Shown here one piece after another: positions 36,778-46,132 of a stretch of 64,000 nt of DNA (the first letter of the stretch is position 1; every line of letters starts with the position of its first letter). Where the stretch lies: assembly GCA_023653055.1 (NCBI GenBank), contig JAMNXR010000004.1:62001-126000 (forward strand), read 5' to 3'. Below the pieces are notes generated by a model. That model saw only the letters and a list, made by a program, of their open reading frames with translations, searched no databases and was not told the DNA's origin. The position numbers and the translations under genes are program-made. Source of the stretch: Burkholderiaceae bacterium. Lineage in GTDB: Bacteria > Pseudomonadota > Gammaproteobacteria > Burkholderiales > Burkholderiaceae_B.

Positions 36778-38186
36778 TTGCCTTTTACAGCACCCCCAGC
36801 AGGCTCAGCGCTCACGGTCTTTGGCCGTGGCACAGCCTTTTGAATGGGCTTGCCCTCTAAGAAGTTCAAGGCTTGATTCAGTTGAAAATCTTCTGGTGTA
36901 CCAAACTGGAAAGTCTTATCGGTATCGGCCAGAGGCGGCTCCTCTTCTTTTGCCTTTGAATCGGCGCCAGGCTGACCACTACGGTTATTGCTGAGGTGAC
37001 GCTTAAGATCCGCCTCTCGCGACATGCGGAACAAGTCGCCTTCCGCCGTATCGGCCACCACCACGTCAGGCATGATGCCTGTCGCCTGAATCGAGCGACC
37101 CTTCGGGGTGTAATAGCGCGAGGTGGTCAGCTTGATGGCTGTGGTGTCAGAAATGGGCAAAATCACTTGTACGGAGCCTTTTCCGAACGTGCGGTTGCCC
37201 ATAATCGTGGCGCGCTTATGGTCTTGTAGAGCACCTGCGACAATTTCCGATGCGGAAGCCGAGCCAACGTTCACTAAGACGACCATGGGGACTGTTTTTA
37301 CCCATGCCGGTAAACCAGCCAAATAATCATTTTCGCCGCGCGCATAGTCTGCGGGGTTGGACAAATATTTTTGCTTCGAATCAGGTGCACGTCCGTCCGT
37401 CGACACGACAAGCGTATCGGGCTTAAGGAATGCGGCAGATACGCCAATCGCACTGGTCAGCAAGCCACCTGGATCATTACGCAAATCTAAAATCAAGCCA
37501 CGCGGCGCACCTTTTTCACCTAGCTCTTTCAAGTGACGTACCAAGTCGACACCCGTTTTTTCCTGAAACTGGGCAATTCGGATGTAGCCGATATTTTCCT
37601 GCAACATCTTGCTACGTACACTGCGCACACGAATCGTGTCACGGATGATTTTGATGACGATGGGCTGCGCCTGACCCTGACGCGCAATCGTCAGCGTAAT
37701 AGGCGTCTTGACTGGACCACGCATCATCTTGACGGCGTCATTCAGCGACAGACCTTTTGTAGAGGTATCGTTAATTTTGGTGATGACGTCTCCCGCACGA
37801 ATGCCAGCACGCGCAGCAGGTGTGTCCTCGATCGGGGAGATGACTTTGACCATACCATCTTCGGTGCCCACTTCAATCCCTAACCCACCAAACTCGCCTT
37901 GGGTGGCACTCTGCATTTCTTTGAAGGCATCGGCATCCAGGTACGCAGAGTGGGGGTCCAAATCAGACAACATGCCTGAGATCGCTCCGCTGATCAGCTT
38001 TTTGTCGGGCACAGCTTCGACGTAGTTGTTTTTAATCGCAGAAAAAACGCTAGAAAACTGTCTGAGCTCGTCAAGCGGTAAGGGCGAGCCGCGTTGTGCC
38101 ACGGCGCTGATTCCAACGCTCAATAGCACGCCTGCGATGACGCCAACGGACACCAGACCTAAACTACGAATTTTGCGAGTGCTCAT
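36774..38186 (-). CDS. ctpA: C-terminal processing serine protease, S41 family (CtpA)
   Basis: A 470-residue periplasmic protease. After a signal or anchor (GLVSVGVIAGVLLSVGISAV) come the S41 N-terminal helices, a PDZ domain (about 95-180, FGGLGIEVGTEDGMVKVISP) and the tail-specific protease core. The catalytic Ser is in NVGSASASEIVAGAL and the Lys in FGKGSVQ. It trims protein C termini, often peptidoglycan hydrolases or their adaptors. It sits directly after envC, so a role in controlling septal murein splitting is likely. ATG 38186 has GGGA at proper spacing. Confidence 0.92.
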   Translation of the reverse strand: MSTRKIRSLGLVSVGVIAGVLLSVGISAVAQRGSPLPLDELRQFSSVFSAIKNNYVEAVPDKKLISGAISGMLSDLDPHSAYLDADAFKEMQSATQGEFGGLGIEVGTEDGMVKVISPIEDTPAARAGIRAGDVITKINDTSTKGLSLNDAVKMMRGPVKTPITLTIARQGQAQPIVIKIIRDTIRVRSVRSKMLQENIGYIRIAQFQEKTGVDLVRHLKELGEKGAPRGLILDLRNDPGGLLTSAIGVSAAFLKPDTLVVSTDGRAPDSKQKYLSNPADYARGENDYLAGLPAWVKTVPMVVLVNVGSASASEIVAGALQDHKRATIMGNRTFGKGSVQVILPISDTTAIKLTTSRYYTPKGRSIQATGIMPDVVVADTAEGDLFRMSREADLKRHLSNNRSGQPGADSKAKEEEPPLADTDKTFQFGTPEDFQLNQALNFLEGKPIQKAVPRPKTVSAEPAGGAVKGK

Positions 38187-38235
38187 GCACATTCCCGAGT
38201 TGAATGTCGATCAAACTAAAACAAAACTACAGAAA

Positions 38236-38276
38236 GCGTAATGGTCTGCGCAGGGAATAGCAATCCCCCGTTACGC
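38236..38276. repeat. Inverted repeat between envC and ctpA
   Basis: GCGTAA (38236-38241) and TTACGC (38271-38276) frame a 41-base region; with GU pairing the outer stem reaches 9 pairs, and an inner GGGA/TCCC adds a second stem. It lies in the 96-bp gap between envC and ctpA on the minus strand. It could attenuate read-through or shape the ctpA leader. Confidence 0.35.
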
Positions 38277-38282
38277 AAATCA

Positions 38283-39674
38283 TCAGCGAGACAAAAACAT
38301 CAAGGGATCGATGGCTGCGCCACGATGCCTGATTTCGAAGTATAGGGCCGAATCCACCTGGCCACCCGTACTCCCAGCAAGTGCAATAGTATCTCCTGGA
38401 CGCACCGCATCACCGACCTGTTTGAGCAAGCTCTGGTTGTAGGCATAAACGCTCAAATATTGCTCGCCATGGTCCACAATGAGCAGATTACCAAAACCTC
38501 GGAGCCAATTGGCATAAACCACGGATCCGCCCCCCACTGCCTGAACCGTTGCGCCTTCATTCGCCTTGATGAGGATGCCACGCCAAATCCCACCTTCGGG
38601 ACGATCCGTCCCGAATCTCGCCATCACACTCCCCCTTAATGGCCAGCGCAACCCTTTTTTAAGTCCCTCTCCATACTGCGGTGTCGAAATGGCTTCTGAT
38701 GAACGTGCCATCTGCGAGCGCTCCCGCTCTTGTGCCGCGCGACGGGCACGCTCAATCTGCTGCTCTTCTTGGGCAGCGAGCGCTTGGGCGCTACGCTGTT
38801 GCTCAGCGGCTCGGCGGGCCTCCTCAGCACGTTTGGCCTGCTCTGCCACTCTCGCTTGTTCGGCGCGTTTGGCGTCCTCAACACGCTTGGCCTCAAGCGC
38901 ACGGCGGGCCTCTTCAGCCTTTTGAGCGGCCTGAATCTGAGCACCCAGACCATCGATTAAACCCGCCAATCGTTGATCATCCTGGCCGAGACGGACCGCC
39001 TCGGAACGCTGCGCCTGAATTTGCCCTTCGATGCGTGCGAGCACCGTCGCACGTTCCTTTTTTTGACCTTCTAGCAGGTTGCGTTGCTCCGTCGTTTCCT
39101 CAACAAGCTGCGCGACCTCTTTTTGACGCGCATCCAAACGCGCTTCAAGTTGCGCTAAGCGCTCGATTTCGACGTTCAGTGCGGCCACAGCCTTGGCGCG
39201 CGCCTGCGACACATAGTCGAGATAGGCCAAATTTCGGCTGAGCTCCTGAGGATCATCCCCAGACAGCAAGGCCGTCCAAGGAGATAAGCCGCTCGCGTAT
39301 TGCCTGCGTAACTGATCGGACAGCTCATCGCGTCGCTGCACGAGGGTAGCCTGCTGTCGCGCAATCTGCTTTTTTAAACTTTCAAGCTCGGTGCGCGCCT
39401 GTTTAAGCTGAGTCGCAAGCTCATTTAATCGTCGTGTAGTCTGAGAAATCGCCACTTCGGAGGCTTTAAGCGCATCTGAAGCCTCTTTTCTCACAATCTC
39501 ACGTGCATCCAGTTCCTTTTGTAGCGTCTGAATCCGCGTGCGCAAGTCAGCCCGCTGTTGCTCCGCAGCGCTGCGTTGGTCCGCCAAGTCGGCGGCACCG
39601 GGTGCAGCCAAGAGTGCGCCCGACCCCGTCAACCAGACCAGCGATGCGCACCACACACGGACCCACAGACGCAT
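38283..39674 (-). CDS. envC: Murein hydrolase activator EnvC
   Basis: A 463-residue periplasmic protein. A signal peptide ends near LLAAPGA. A long coiled-coil of two stretches runs from about 28 to 330, including an Ala/Arg/Glu-rich segment with the repeating pattern AEEARRA. The C-terminal LytM domain (about 350-463) is degenerate: the usual HxG reads WRG, GxD reads GILI, YxH reads YAY, and LHFE reads LYFE. It is therefore not a peptidase but an activator of amidases AmiA/B-type at the septum, as in E. coli. ATG 39674 starts 5 bp after gpmA. Confidence 0.93.
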   Translation of the reverse strand: MRLWVRVWCASLVWLTGSGALLAAPGAADLADQRSAAEQQRADLRTRIQTLQKELDAREIVRKEASDALKASEVAISQTTRRLNELATQLKQARTELESLKKQIARQQATLVQRRDELSDQLRRQYASGLSPWTALLSGDDPQELSRNLAYLDYVSQARAKAVAALNVEIERLAQLEARLDARQKEVAQLVEETTEQRNLLEGQKKERATVLARIEGQIQAQRSEAVRLGQDDQRLAGLIDGLGAQIQAAQKAEEARRALEAKRVEDAKRAEQARVAEQAKRAEEARRAAEQQRSAQALAAQEEQQIERARRAAQERERSQMARSSEAISTPQYGEGLKKGLRWPLRGSVMARFGTDRPEGGIWRGILIKANEGATVQAVGGGSVVYANWLRGFGNLLIVDHGEQYLSVYAYNQSLLKQVGDAVRPGDTIALAGSTGGQVDSALYFEIRHRGAAIDPLMFLSR

Positions 39675-39678
39675 GCGG

Positions 39679-40431
39679 CTAGTCCTTTTTGGCCTTGCCC
39701 TGCGCCGCAACAGCAGCCATAGCGGCCTCAATCTCAGCGGGATCGCCCAAATAATAGTGCCGAATTGGACGCAAATCCTTGTCAAGTTCGTAGACCAAAG
39801 GCTGCCCAGTCGGGATATTTAGATGAACGATGTCCTCTTCGGAGACGTTATCAAGGTGCTTAATCAATGCACGCAAACTGTTGCCGTGCGCAGAAACCAG
39901 CACCCGTCGTCCGGCCCGGATTGAGGGAGCGATGGTCTCTTCCCAAAAAGGCAACACACGAACAACCGTGTCTTGCAGGCATTCTGTTGCAGGCAACTGC
40001 TCCGCAGTCAAACGGGCATAGCGCGGGTCAAACTTTGGATGCCGAAGATCATCCAAGCCAAGGGGATTGGGGGCGATCGCATAGGCGCGGCGCCAGATCA
40101 ATACCTGTTCATCGCCGTATTGTGCGGCCGTTTCTGCCTTGTTCAGCCCCTGCAGCGCCCCATAATGGCGCTCATTAAGTCGCCAGTTGTTGTGGATAGG
40201 CAAATACATCGCATCCATGGCGTCCAAGGCAATCCAAAGCGTGCGGATGGCGCGCTTGAGCACAGAGGTAAAGGCAATGTCAAATTCGTAGCCTTGTTCC
40301 TTGAGCAATTGACCGGCTTTACGCGCCTGATCCCGACCGAGATCGGTCAGATCAACGTCAGTCCAGCCCGTAAATCGGTTTTCAAGGTTCCATTGGCTTT
40401 CGCCGTGACGCATCAATACAATTTTATACAT
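39679..40431 (-). CDS. gpmA: 2,3-bisphosphoglycerate-dependent phosphoglycerate mutase GpmA
   Basis: A 250-residue histidine phosphatase-superfamily enzyme that interconverts 3- and 2-phosphoglycerate. The phosphohistidine motif is [32 protein letters not shown] and [17 protein letters not shown] supply the other catalytic residues. ATG 40431 gives the usual length; GTG 40440 is also in frame. A TATAAA on the minus strand (40467-40472) with TTATGA 17 bp upstream could be its promoter. It leads the gpmA-envC-ctpA-moeB run. Confidence 0.95.
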   Translation of the reverse strand: MYKIVLMRHGESQWNLENRFTGWTDVDLTDLGRDQARKAGQLLKEQGYEFDIAFTSVLKRAIRTLWIALDAMDAMYLPIHNNWRLNERHYGALQGLNKAETAAQYGDEQVLIWRRAYAIAPNPLGLDDLRHPKFDPRYARLTAEQLPATECLQDTVVRVLPFWEETIAPSIRAGRRVLVSAHGNSLRALIKHLDNVSEEDIVHLNIPTGQPLVYELDKDLRPIRHYYLGDPAEIEAAMAAVAAQGKAKKD

Positions 40432-40497
40432 GGCAGACACAGGTTAAAGTGTGGATAAAGCATCATTTTATAATTGTCTGAGTCATATCTCATAACC

Positions 40498-40515
40498 CAC
40501 CCCAATTTAGGGGTG
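40498..40515. repeat. Short palindrome in the gpmA/rhodanese divergent region
   Basis: CACCCC, spacer AATTTA, GGGGTG: a perfect 6-bp inverted repeat 22 bp before the rhodanese start codon. It could be an operator or a leader hairpin; nothing further supports either. Confidence 0.3.
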
Positions 40516-40537
40516 TAATTGCCTTTCTGGATACACC

Positions 40538-40948
40538 GTGGATTTCTTTCTTAGTCAAAATAACCTGTTGTTAATTGGCGTGGCGCTCGTCTCTGGTCTC
40601 GCCCTTGCGTGGCCCATGATTCAAAGCAAACGCGCGGGCGCGAGCATTACCTGCACCCAAGCGGTCCAAATGCTCAATCATCAACACGCAATCACCATCG
40701 ACATTCGTCCGACTGAGGCCTTTGGTTCTGGCCATATCCTGCACGCTCGGAGCATTCCTGCCGCAGACATCGAGAAAAAAGCGGCCAACCTACCCAAAAA
40801 CAAACCCTTAATTGTGGTGTGTGATTTCGGCCGGACGTCTGGCGCCGCAGCGGTTCGCCTACGCGCGCTCGGTTTTACCGATGTAAGTGTGCTGGGTGGC
40901 GGCATGCGCGCTTGGTCAACCGCCGGCTTGCCGCTCACCACTAAATAA
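40538..40948 (+). CDS. Membrane-anchored rhodanese-like protein
   Basis: A 136-residue protein with one N-terminal membrane helix (NNLLLIGVALVSGLALAW) and a rhodanese domain. The active-site loop is VVCDFGRTSGAAA with Cys at about residue 89. The start is GTG. It lies 20 bp before grxC and near secB, an arrangement also known from E. coli (yibN-grxC-secB-gpsA). The conserved order supports a YibN-type role, still not defined, in envelope or sulfur metabolism. Confidence 0.88.
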   Translation: MDFFLSQNNLLLIGVALVSGLALAWPMIQSKRAGASITCTQAVQMLNHQHAITIDIRPTEAFGSGHILHARSIPAADIEKKAANLPKNKPLIVVCDFGRTSGAAAVRLRALGFTDVSVLGGGMRAWSTAGLPLTTK

Positions 40949-40968
40949 TTTCTCCCGGAGTCCTGCAC

Positions 40969-41226
40969 ATGAATAAAGTCGTGATGTACACCACAGGCTA
41001 TTGCCCTTTTTGTTCCCGCGCTGAAATGTTGCTCACGCAACGTGGCGTCACTGAAATTGAAAAGATTCGCATTGACGAAGACACCGCGCAACGCGCGCTC
41101 ATGATGGAGCGAACCGGACGGCGCACCGTCCCTCAGATTTATATTGGTGAAACGCACGTCGGCGGTTTTGACGATTTATCCGCGTTGGATAAAGAAGGCA
41201 AACTACTCCCCCTGCTCAACGGCTAA
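40969..41226 (+). CDS. grxC: Glutaredoxin 3 GrxC
   Basis: An 85-residue dithiol glutaredoxin; the active site is CPFC in [16 protein letters not shown], the glutathione-binding part is [21 protein letters not shown]. It reduces disulfides with glutathione in the cytoplasm. GGAG precedes the ATG. Second gene of the conserved yibN-grxC-secB-gpsA order. Confidence 0.95.
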   Translation: MNKVVMYTTGYCPFCSRAEMLLTQRGVTEIEKIRIDEDTAQRALMMERTGRRTVPQIYIGETHVGGFDDLSALDKEGKLLPLLNG

Positions 41227-41306
41227 GCGCACGCACTTTTGCGCTTTCTGGCGACCTTTTCGCATTACACCCTCATCGCTTTTTCAAGCCTCTACTGGAA
41301 AATTTC

Positions 41307-41816
41307 ATGGCCGAACAAAATTCTCAAGCTGACAACGCCCCTTCATTCAATATGCAGCGCGTCTATCTCAAGGACCTTTCACTTGAGATGCCAAACGCTC
41401 CTGCCATCTTCCTCGAACAAGAAGCCCCCGAAGTCGAGGTTTCAATCAACATTGGCGGCCAGGCTTTGGCTGAGACCGTGTTTGAATCGACTGTGACCGT
41501 CACCGTGACGACCCGCATCAAGGACAAAGTGCTATATCTGGTCGAAGCCACGCAGGCCGCGATTTTCGAAATGGTCAATATTCCTGCTGAACAAATCGAC
41601 CCGTTGATGGGCATCGTATGTCCCACGATGCTTTACCCTTACCTGCGCTCCAACGTCGCGGATGCGATCACGCGTACATCGCTGCCACCTCTGCATTTAG
41701 CTGAAGTCAATTTTCAAGCGCTTTATGAGCAACGCGTGGCACAAGCGACCCAAGAAGCCGCTTCAGCTCCCGAAGACTCGGGTCTGATTCTGCCTCCCGG
41801 CGTGACCCGCCAATAA
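41307..41816 (+). CDS. secB: Protein-export chaperone SecB
   Basis: A 169-residue tetrameric chaperone that keeps preproteins unfolded and hands them to SecA. Typical stretches are [21 protein letters not shown]-free [20 protein letters not shown] and [19 protein letters not shown]. The C-terminal tail binds SecA. Upstream is grxC and downstream gpsA, as in enteric bacteria. Confidence 0.95.
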   Translation: MAEQNSQADNAPSFNMQRVYLKDLSLEMPNAPAIFLEQEAPEVEVSINIGGQALAETVFESTVTVTVTTRIKDKVLYLVEATQAAIFEMVNIPAEQIDPLMGIVCPTMLYPYLRSNVADAITRTSLPPLHLAEVNFQALYEQRVAQATQEAASAPEDSGLILPPGVTRQ

Positions 41817-41857
41817 AGTGGCCCTCACACTTGGATCTCTGGCGGCTCGATTAAGCG

Positions 41858-42937
41858 ATGCCCACGCAAAAAACTGAACACCCACCGCGTCCTGTCGCGG
41901 TGCTGGGAGCAGGGGCCTGGGGAACTGCGCTTGCGTGCGCAGCGAGCCGTCATGGCTCTACCATGTTGTGGGCGCGCACCGCTTTACTCTCAGATCAGCT
42001 TCGTGCTGCAAGAGAAAATAGGCAATACCTACCTGGTATCGCATTGCCTGATGGTCTCTTGTTCACCGCCAGCTTAAATGAAGCACTCGCGCATGCGCAG
42101 TCAACAGGCGCTGGCGCACCCGGCTTATTAATCCTGGGTGTACCGCTCGCAGGTCTTCGTTCGCTATGCACTGCGCTCAGCGAAAAACTTTCTCAGCATC
42201 TACCCGCGCAACACGCTCCAACCACCCAAACACTTGCAGGCATTGTCTGGACTTGCAAAGGCCTGGAGGCTGAAAGTGGCAAGCTCCCGAGCGAAATAGC
42301 ACTCGAAGCCCTCCGCGACGTGCCGCACATCCCCACAGGTGTGCTTTCAGGACCCTCTTTTGCTCGCGAGGTTGCACAAGGACTACCCGTTGCGCTCACG
42401 ATCGCCAGTCAAGATGCAGCCTTGCGACGCGCAACGATCGCAGCACTGCACGGCGGCTCGATGCGCGTTTATGCCAGTCAAGACGTCCTCGGTGTTGAGG
42501 TAGGAGGCGCCCTAAAAAATATCATGGCCATCGCCTGTGGCATTGGTGAAGGCCTTGGGCTTGGGACGAATGCTCGCGCTGCGCTTATTACGCGCGGCTT
42601 AGCGGAGATGACTCGCTTTGGCGAGGCGCTCGGCGCGCAGAGTGCGACTTTTTCTGGTCTAACCGGTCTTGGCGATCTTGTCTTGACCGCGACGGGCGAC
42701 CTGTCGCGTAATCGTCAGGTGGGTATCGCAATCGGTCGTGGTCAATCCCTGAACGAAGTCTTGGCGACAGGCCTGACAGCGGAAGGTGCACGTTGCGCAC
42801 AGGCGGTGCTCAAACGGGCAACGCAACTTGGTGTCGAGCTTCCCATCACCCATGCCGTATGTGAAGTGCTGTTCGAGGGCGTTGCACCTTTCGACGCCGT
42901 CTCGCGTCTCCTTTCGCGTGTCGCCACGACAGAGTGA
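41858..42937 (+). CDS. gpsA: Glycerol-3-phosphate dehydrogenase [NAD(P)+] GpsA
   Basis: A 359-residue enzyme that reduces dihydroxyacetone phosphate to glycerol 3-phosphate for phospholipids. The Rossmann loop is [50 protein letters not shown] with the catalytic Lys, and [21 protein letters not shown] follow. It is slightly longer than E. coli GpsA because of an insertion near residues 85-130. The next gene begins inside or just after its stop codon. Confidence 0.95.
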   Translation: MPTQKTEHPPRPVAVLGAGAWGTALACAASRHGSTMLWARTALLSDQLRAARENRQYLPGIALPDGLLFTASLNEALAHAQSTGAGAPGLLILGVPLAGLRSLCTALSEKLSQHLPAQHAPTTQTLAGIVWTCKGLEAESGKLPSEIALEALRDVPHIPTGVLSGPSFAREVAQGLPVALTIASQDAALRRATIAALHGGSMRVYASQDVLGVEVGGALKNIMAIACGIGEGLGLGTNARAALITRGLAEMTRFGEALGAQSATFSGLTGLGDLVLTATGDLSRNRQVGIAIGRGQSLNEVLATGLTAEGARCAQAVLKRATQLGVELPITHAVCEVLFEGVAPFDAVSRLLSRVATTE

Positions 42938-43907
42938 CCGCTTGATCCTTCTACTCGCAATCCTGTCCATTTTGCTTACCGGTCCCGCTCTTGCGCAACC
43001 GAGCTGGCCGGCTGAGCGACCGATTCATTTAATCGTCCCTTTTCCTGCCGGCTCTTCACCGGATCTGCTGGCAAGGACGTTGGCGACGCCTCTTGCCAAC
43101 AAACTCGGCCAAAGCATCGTTGTAGAAAACAAACCGGGCGCAGGAGGCAACATCGGCACGCGTTTTGTGGCGCGCGCGCCCGCGGATGGCTACACGCTGC
43201 TCTACACCATCAATGGCCCACTTGTGACGGCACCAACGCTTTATAAAAAAACACTTGGCTATGACCCCGTCAAAGATTTAGCACCGATTACGTTGGTCGC
43301 AACCAGTCCAAATGTGTTGATCGTCCATGCGGGCTTTAAGGGCAATACTGTCGCAGATTTTGTTCAACAGGCTGGGCAGCAAGCAGGGCGCTGGAACTAT
43401 GGCTCAGTGGGGCCCGGTAGCGCGTCCCACTTGGCCATGGAGCTTTTTAAAAAACAAGCTGCACTTGATCTCACACATATCCCCTACAACGGCTTTCCGC
43501 AAGTGACGACGGCTGTACTTGCACAAGACATCCAAGCGGCGTTCATGGTGCCTGCCATCGCAATGGCGCAAGTCAAAAGCGGCAAGGTCAAAGCCCTAGG
43601 GATCACAAGTAAAAAACCAATCGATTCCTTGCCGGGCATTACCCCACTCTCAGACCAAGGTTTTGCTGAGTTTGAGGCGATTTCATGGAACGCCGTGCTC
43701 GCACCTGCTGGTACGCCTGCAGCAATCTTGGCGCGCCTCAATACCGAACTCGTTGCACTCTTAAACAGCCATGAAATCCGGGATAAGTTTGCACTTCAAT
43801 ATTTTTCTGTTGTCGGCTCGAGCCCAACTGCACTCAAACAATTGATTCAAGATGAGCAGCGCCGATGGGATGCTGTGATTGAGACGCTGAAACTTTCTCT
43901 TGATTAA
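42918..43907 (+). CDS. Tripartite tricarboxylate transporter substrate-binding protein (Bug family)
   Basis: A protein of about 329 residues, the periplasmic binding component of TTT systems that are expanded in Alcaligenaceae and Comamonadaceae. A signal peptide ends ALA-Q; the mature part starts with [20 protein letters not shown], then [15 protein letters not shown] and [10 protein letters not shown]-like residues ([18 protein letters not shown]). The start is uncertain: GTG 42918 gives a charged n-region but overlaps gpsA by 20 bp; TTG 42942 has GAGTGA upstream but no positive charge. No TctA/TctB permease genes are beside it, as is usual for Bug receptors. Ligand unknown. Confidence 0.88.
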   Translation: MSPRQSDRLILLLAILSILLTGPALAQPSWPAERPIHLIVPFPAGSSPDLLARTLATPLANKLGQSIVVENKPGAGGNIGTRFVARAPADGYTLLYTINGPLVTAPTLYKKTLGYDPVKDLAPITLVATSPNVLIVHAGFKGNTVADFVQQAGQQAGRWNYGSVGPGSASHLAMELFKKQAALDLTHIPYNGFPQVTTAVLAQDIQAAFMVPAIAMAQVKSGKVKALGITSKKPIDSLPGITPLSDQGFAEFEAISWNAVLAPAGTPAAILARLNTELVALLNSHEIRDKFALQYFSVVGSSPTALKQLIQDEQRRWDAVIETLKLSLD

Positions 43908-43909
43908 AT

Positions 43910-43928
43910 ATGCGTGCGTGGCACGTAT
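43910..43928. terminator. Hairpin between convergent Bug receptor and trmL
   Basis: ATGCGTGC, loop GTG, GCACGTAT: an 8-bp stem with one G-U pair in the 27-bp gap between two convergent genes. T-runs are poor on both strands, so it is a weak candidate. Confidence 0.4.
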
Positions 43929-43934
43929 CACGTT

Positions 43935-44405
43935 TCAAACCGCGCCCAAATATCCCTGCTGACGCCACGCCTCAAAGACCACCACCGCGACCGCATTCGA
44001 CAAGTTGAGACTACGCTGCCCTCCCAACATAGGGAGTCGAACGCGCTGAGCGGGATCAAAGAGCGCCATCTGCTCTGCTGAAAGACCCGCCGTTTCGCGA
44101 CCGAACACAAAAACATCGCCCTCTTGCAAGCTGACCTCGCTCACAAGCTGTGTGGCTTTGGTAGTCATCGCGAAAACCCGATTTGCAGGCGCCCCCGTCG
44201 CCGCGATCGCAAGCGCAAGGGTATCGTGCACTTTGACCGGCTGCCATTCGTGATAATCGAGACCCGCACGTTTGAGGCGCGTGTCATCGATTTCAAAACC
44301 AAGTGGGCGCACAAGGTGAAGGCGTGCTCCCGTATTGGCGCACAAGCGGATCACATTGCCCGTGTTGGGCGGAATTTCGGGCTGAACGAGGATGACATCA
44401 AACAT
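43935..44405 (-). CDS. trmL: tRNA (cytidine/uridine(34)-2'-O)-methyltransferase TrmL
   Basis: A 156-residue SPOUT methyltransferase that 2'-O-methylates the wobble base of tRNA-Leu isoacceptors. It shows VQPEIPPNTGNVIRLCANTG, LVRPLGFEIDD, VFGRETAGL and RSLNLSNAVAVVVFEAWRQ, the knot motifs of the family. Length matches E. coli TrmL. It follows comF by 5 bp on the minus strand. Confidence 0.95.
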   Translation of the reverse strand: MFDVILVQPEIPPNTGNVIRLCANTGARLHLVRPLGFEIDDTRLKRAGLDYHEWQPVKVHDTLALAIAATGAPANRVFAMTTKATQLVSEVSLQEGDVFVFGRETAGLSAEQMALFDPAQRVRLPMLGGQRSLNLSNAVAVVVFEAWRQQGYLGAV

Positions 44406-44410
44406 GGACG

Positions 44411-45145
44411 CTATTTTGCCAGAGTCCGAGCTGCGACCAAAGCGATCACTCCTTGGGCACCGGCGCGCAACAGCGCTTCTGAAGCGTCCTCAAGCGTGCT
44501 GCCGGTTGTAAGTACGTCGTCGACTAAGCCCACCCAACCACACGCCTGAGGTACCTGCGCTGCATACAAACCGCGCACACTTTGCTGGCGGGTGCGCCAG
44601 TCTAATGTTTTCTGACTAGAAGTTTCACGCGTCCGTTCACACCACGCCCGCCGCAACGGCACACCACTTAAACACGCCAATTCGCGGGCAATCTCACCTG
44701 CCGGATTAAACCCGCGCTTCAAAATGGCGTCGCGGCTCGACGGAATGGGCACCAAGGCGTCGAGCTTAGGTAACGGTGGGGCCACTCGCTGCATATTGCG
44801 CCATAGCAGCCTGGCAAATAGCCCGGCTTCGGTGAGACGACCCTTGGCTTTAAAACCACGCATGAGCTGATCTCCCGGCGCAGCAAAGTAAATCCCCGCA
44901 ATCGCACGCGTGTAGGTTCTGGGGCGCAGCACACAGGTGGCGCAGAGTGACTGCGCCGTCAATATGGACCCACGTGCCATGTCCGAGTCCTGATACAAAC
45001 ACCTCGGGCAGTACCGTTGCGCCTCAACGTCGAACCTGACAGCATTTTCGCAGGCCTGACAAAGGTCTCCACCCCGCGCCCTCAAGCCGCATAAGGGACA
45101 CGGTGCGCAGAGTAATCGTCGAATTCTTTCTCGAATAGAGTACAT
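44411..45145 (-). CDS. comF: ComF family phosphoribosyltransferase-like protein
   Basis: A 244-residue protein with an N-terminal zinc ribbon (CPLC, CQAC, CPRC, CATC pairs) and a C-terminal type I phosphoribosyltransferase fold whose PRPP-like loop is VGLVDDVLTTGSTL. The family is linked to DNA uptake in competence (ComFC) although the chemistry is not known. ATG 45145 is preferred because GGAGG lies 7 bases upstream; ATG 45151 is too close to it. It is divergent from the methyltransferase at 45200. Confidence 0.9.
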   Translation of the reverse strand: MYSIRERIRRLLCAPCPLCGLRARGGDLCQACENAVRFDVEAQRYCPRCLYQDSDMARGSILTAQSLCATCVLRPRTYTRAIAGIYFAAPGDQLMRGFKAKGRLTEAGLFARLLWRNMQRVAPPLPKLDALVPIPSSRDAILKRGFNPAGEIARELACLSGVPLRRAWCERTRETSSQKTLDWRTRQQSVRGLYAAQVPQACGWVGLVDDVLTTGSTLEDASEALLRAGAQGVIALVAARTLAK

Positions 45146-45199
45146 TTTCATACCTCCAGCGCACATTCTCCCTTAGTCGCGCGTGCCTTTTTTATCACT

Positions 45200-46132
45200 A
45201 TGACAACAACAGCCACCCCCGATCGCCTGCCAATCCATTCAGACCATGTACTGCGCCAGTTCAATCGTCGGGGCGATCTCAACGATGCGCAGTTTTTGTA
45301 TGGAGAGGTCGCGCGCCGGATGGACGAACGTCTCAGACTCGTGCGCTTGGCACCTCAAAGCATGCTGGATGCAGGCTGTGGTGCGGGGGCACAAATACCG
45401 TTGCTTCACGCACGCTACCCCGACGCACATTTGATTGGTCAAGATCACAATGCAGGCTTAATCAAACGCGCTCAACAACGCGCGCGCACCATTTATCCAC
45501 ACGGGTTGCGCGCGTGGATCAGTCGCTTACGCGGCCGACCTGCACCGGTCTCTTGGCTCACCTCTGATTTGGCGCATACCAGTCTATTGCCCGAATCTCT
45601 TGACCTGGTGTGGTCCAATCTCGCCCTACATTGGCACCCTGCTCCACACGAGGTTTTACAAGAATGGGGACGCATTATCCGTCCAAATGGCTTAGTCTTT
45701 TTTTCTTGTTTTGGTCCCGGGACGATGCAGGAACTCCGTCAAGCCGTCGCTTCGGCAAATCTCGTCACGGCCACACCTGGTTTTGTCGATATGCACGACT
45801 TTGGTGACCTGCTGATTGAAAAGGGCTTTGCAGATCCCGTGATGGATCAAGAGGTGTTGACGCTCACGTACGCGACGCCAGAAAAACTTTTACATGATGT
45901 AAAAAGTCTTGGGGGCAACCCCAGCTTGGGAAGACGTGCGAGTCTGACCTCTCGGCACTGGCATCAGCGCTTGCTGCAGGCACTCGAGCAACAGCGCCAC
46001 CCTGATGGCCGGCTGCACTTAACGATCGAAGTTGCTTACGGTCATGCCTGGCGCAGCGCCACGCGACGCGGCCAGGCAGGAGAAACGCGCATCAGTGTGA
46101 GCGCGATTCAGAGAAAATCAGCCGAAAAATGA
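45200..46132 (+). CDS. BioC-like SAM-dependent methyltransferase
   Basis: A 310-residue class I methyltransferase. SAM motif I is MLDAGCGAGAQIPLL, followed by DLVWSNLALHWHPAPHEVLQEW and IIRPNGLVFFSCFGPGT, which resemble BioC (malonyl-ACP O-methyltransferase, first step of the pimeloyl chain of biotin). No other biotin gene is near, though comF sits beside biotin genes in several Proteobacteria. BioC is the best guess; a general methyltransferase is the alternative. Its end overlaps the convergent TSUP gene by 15 bp. Confidence 0.8.
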   Translation: MTTTATPDRLPIHSDHVLRQFNRRGDLNDAQFLYGEVARRMDERLRLVRLAPQSMLDAGCGAGAQIPLLHARYPDAHLIGQDHNAGLIKRAQQRARTIYPHGLRAWISRLRGRPAPVSWLTSDLAHTSLLPESLDLVWSNLALHWHPAPHEVLQEWGRIIRPNGLVFFSCFGPGTMQELRQAVASANLVTATPGFVDMHDFGDLLIEKGFADPVMDQEVLTLTYATPEKLLHDVKSLGGNPSLGRRASLTSRHWHQRLLQALEQQRHPDGRLHLTIEVAYGHAWRSATRRGQAGETRISVSAIQRKSAEK

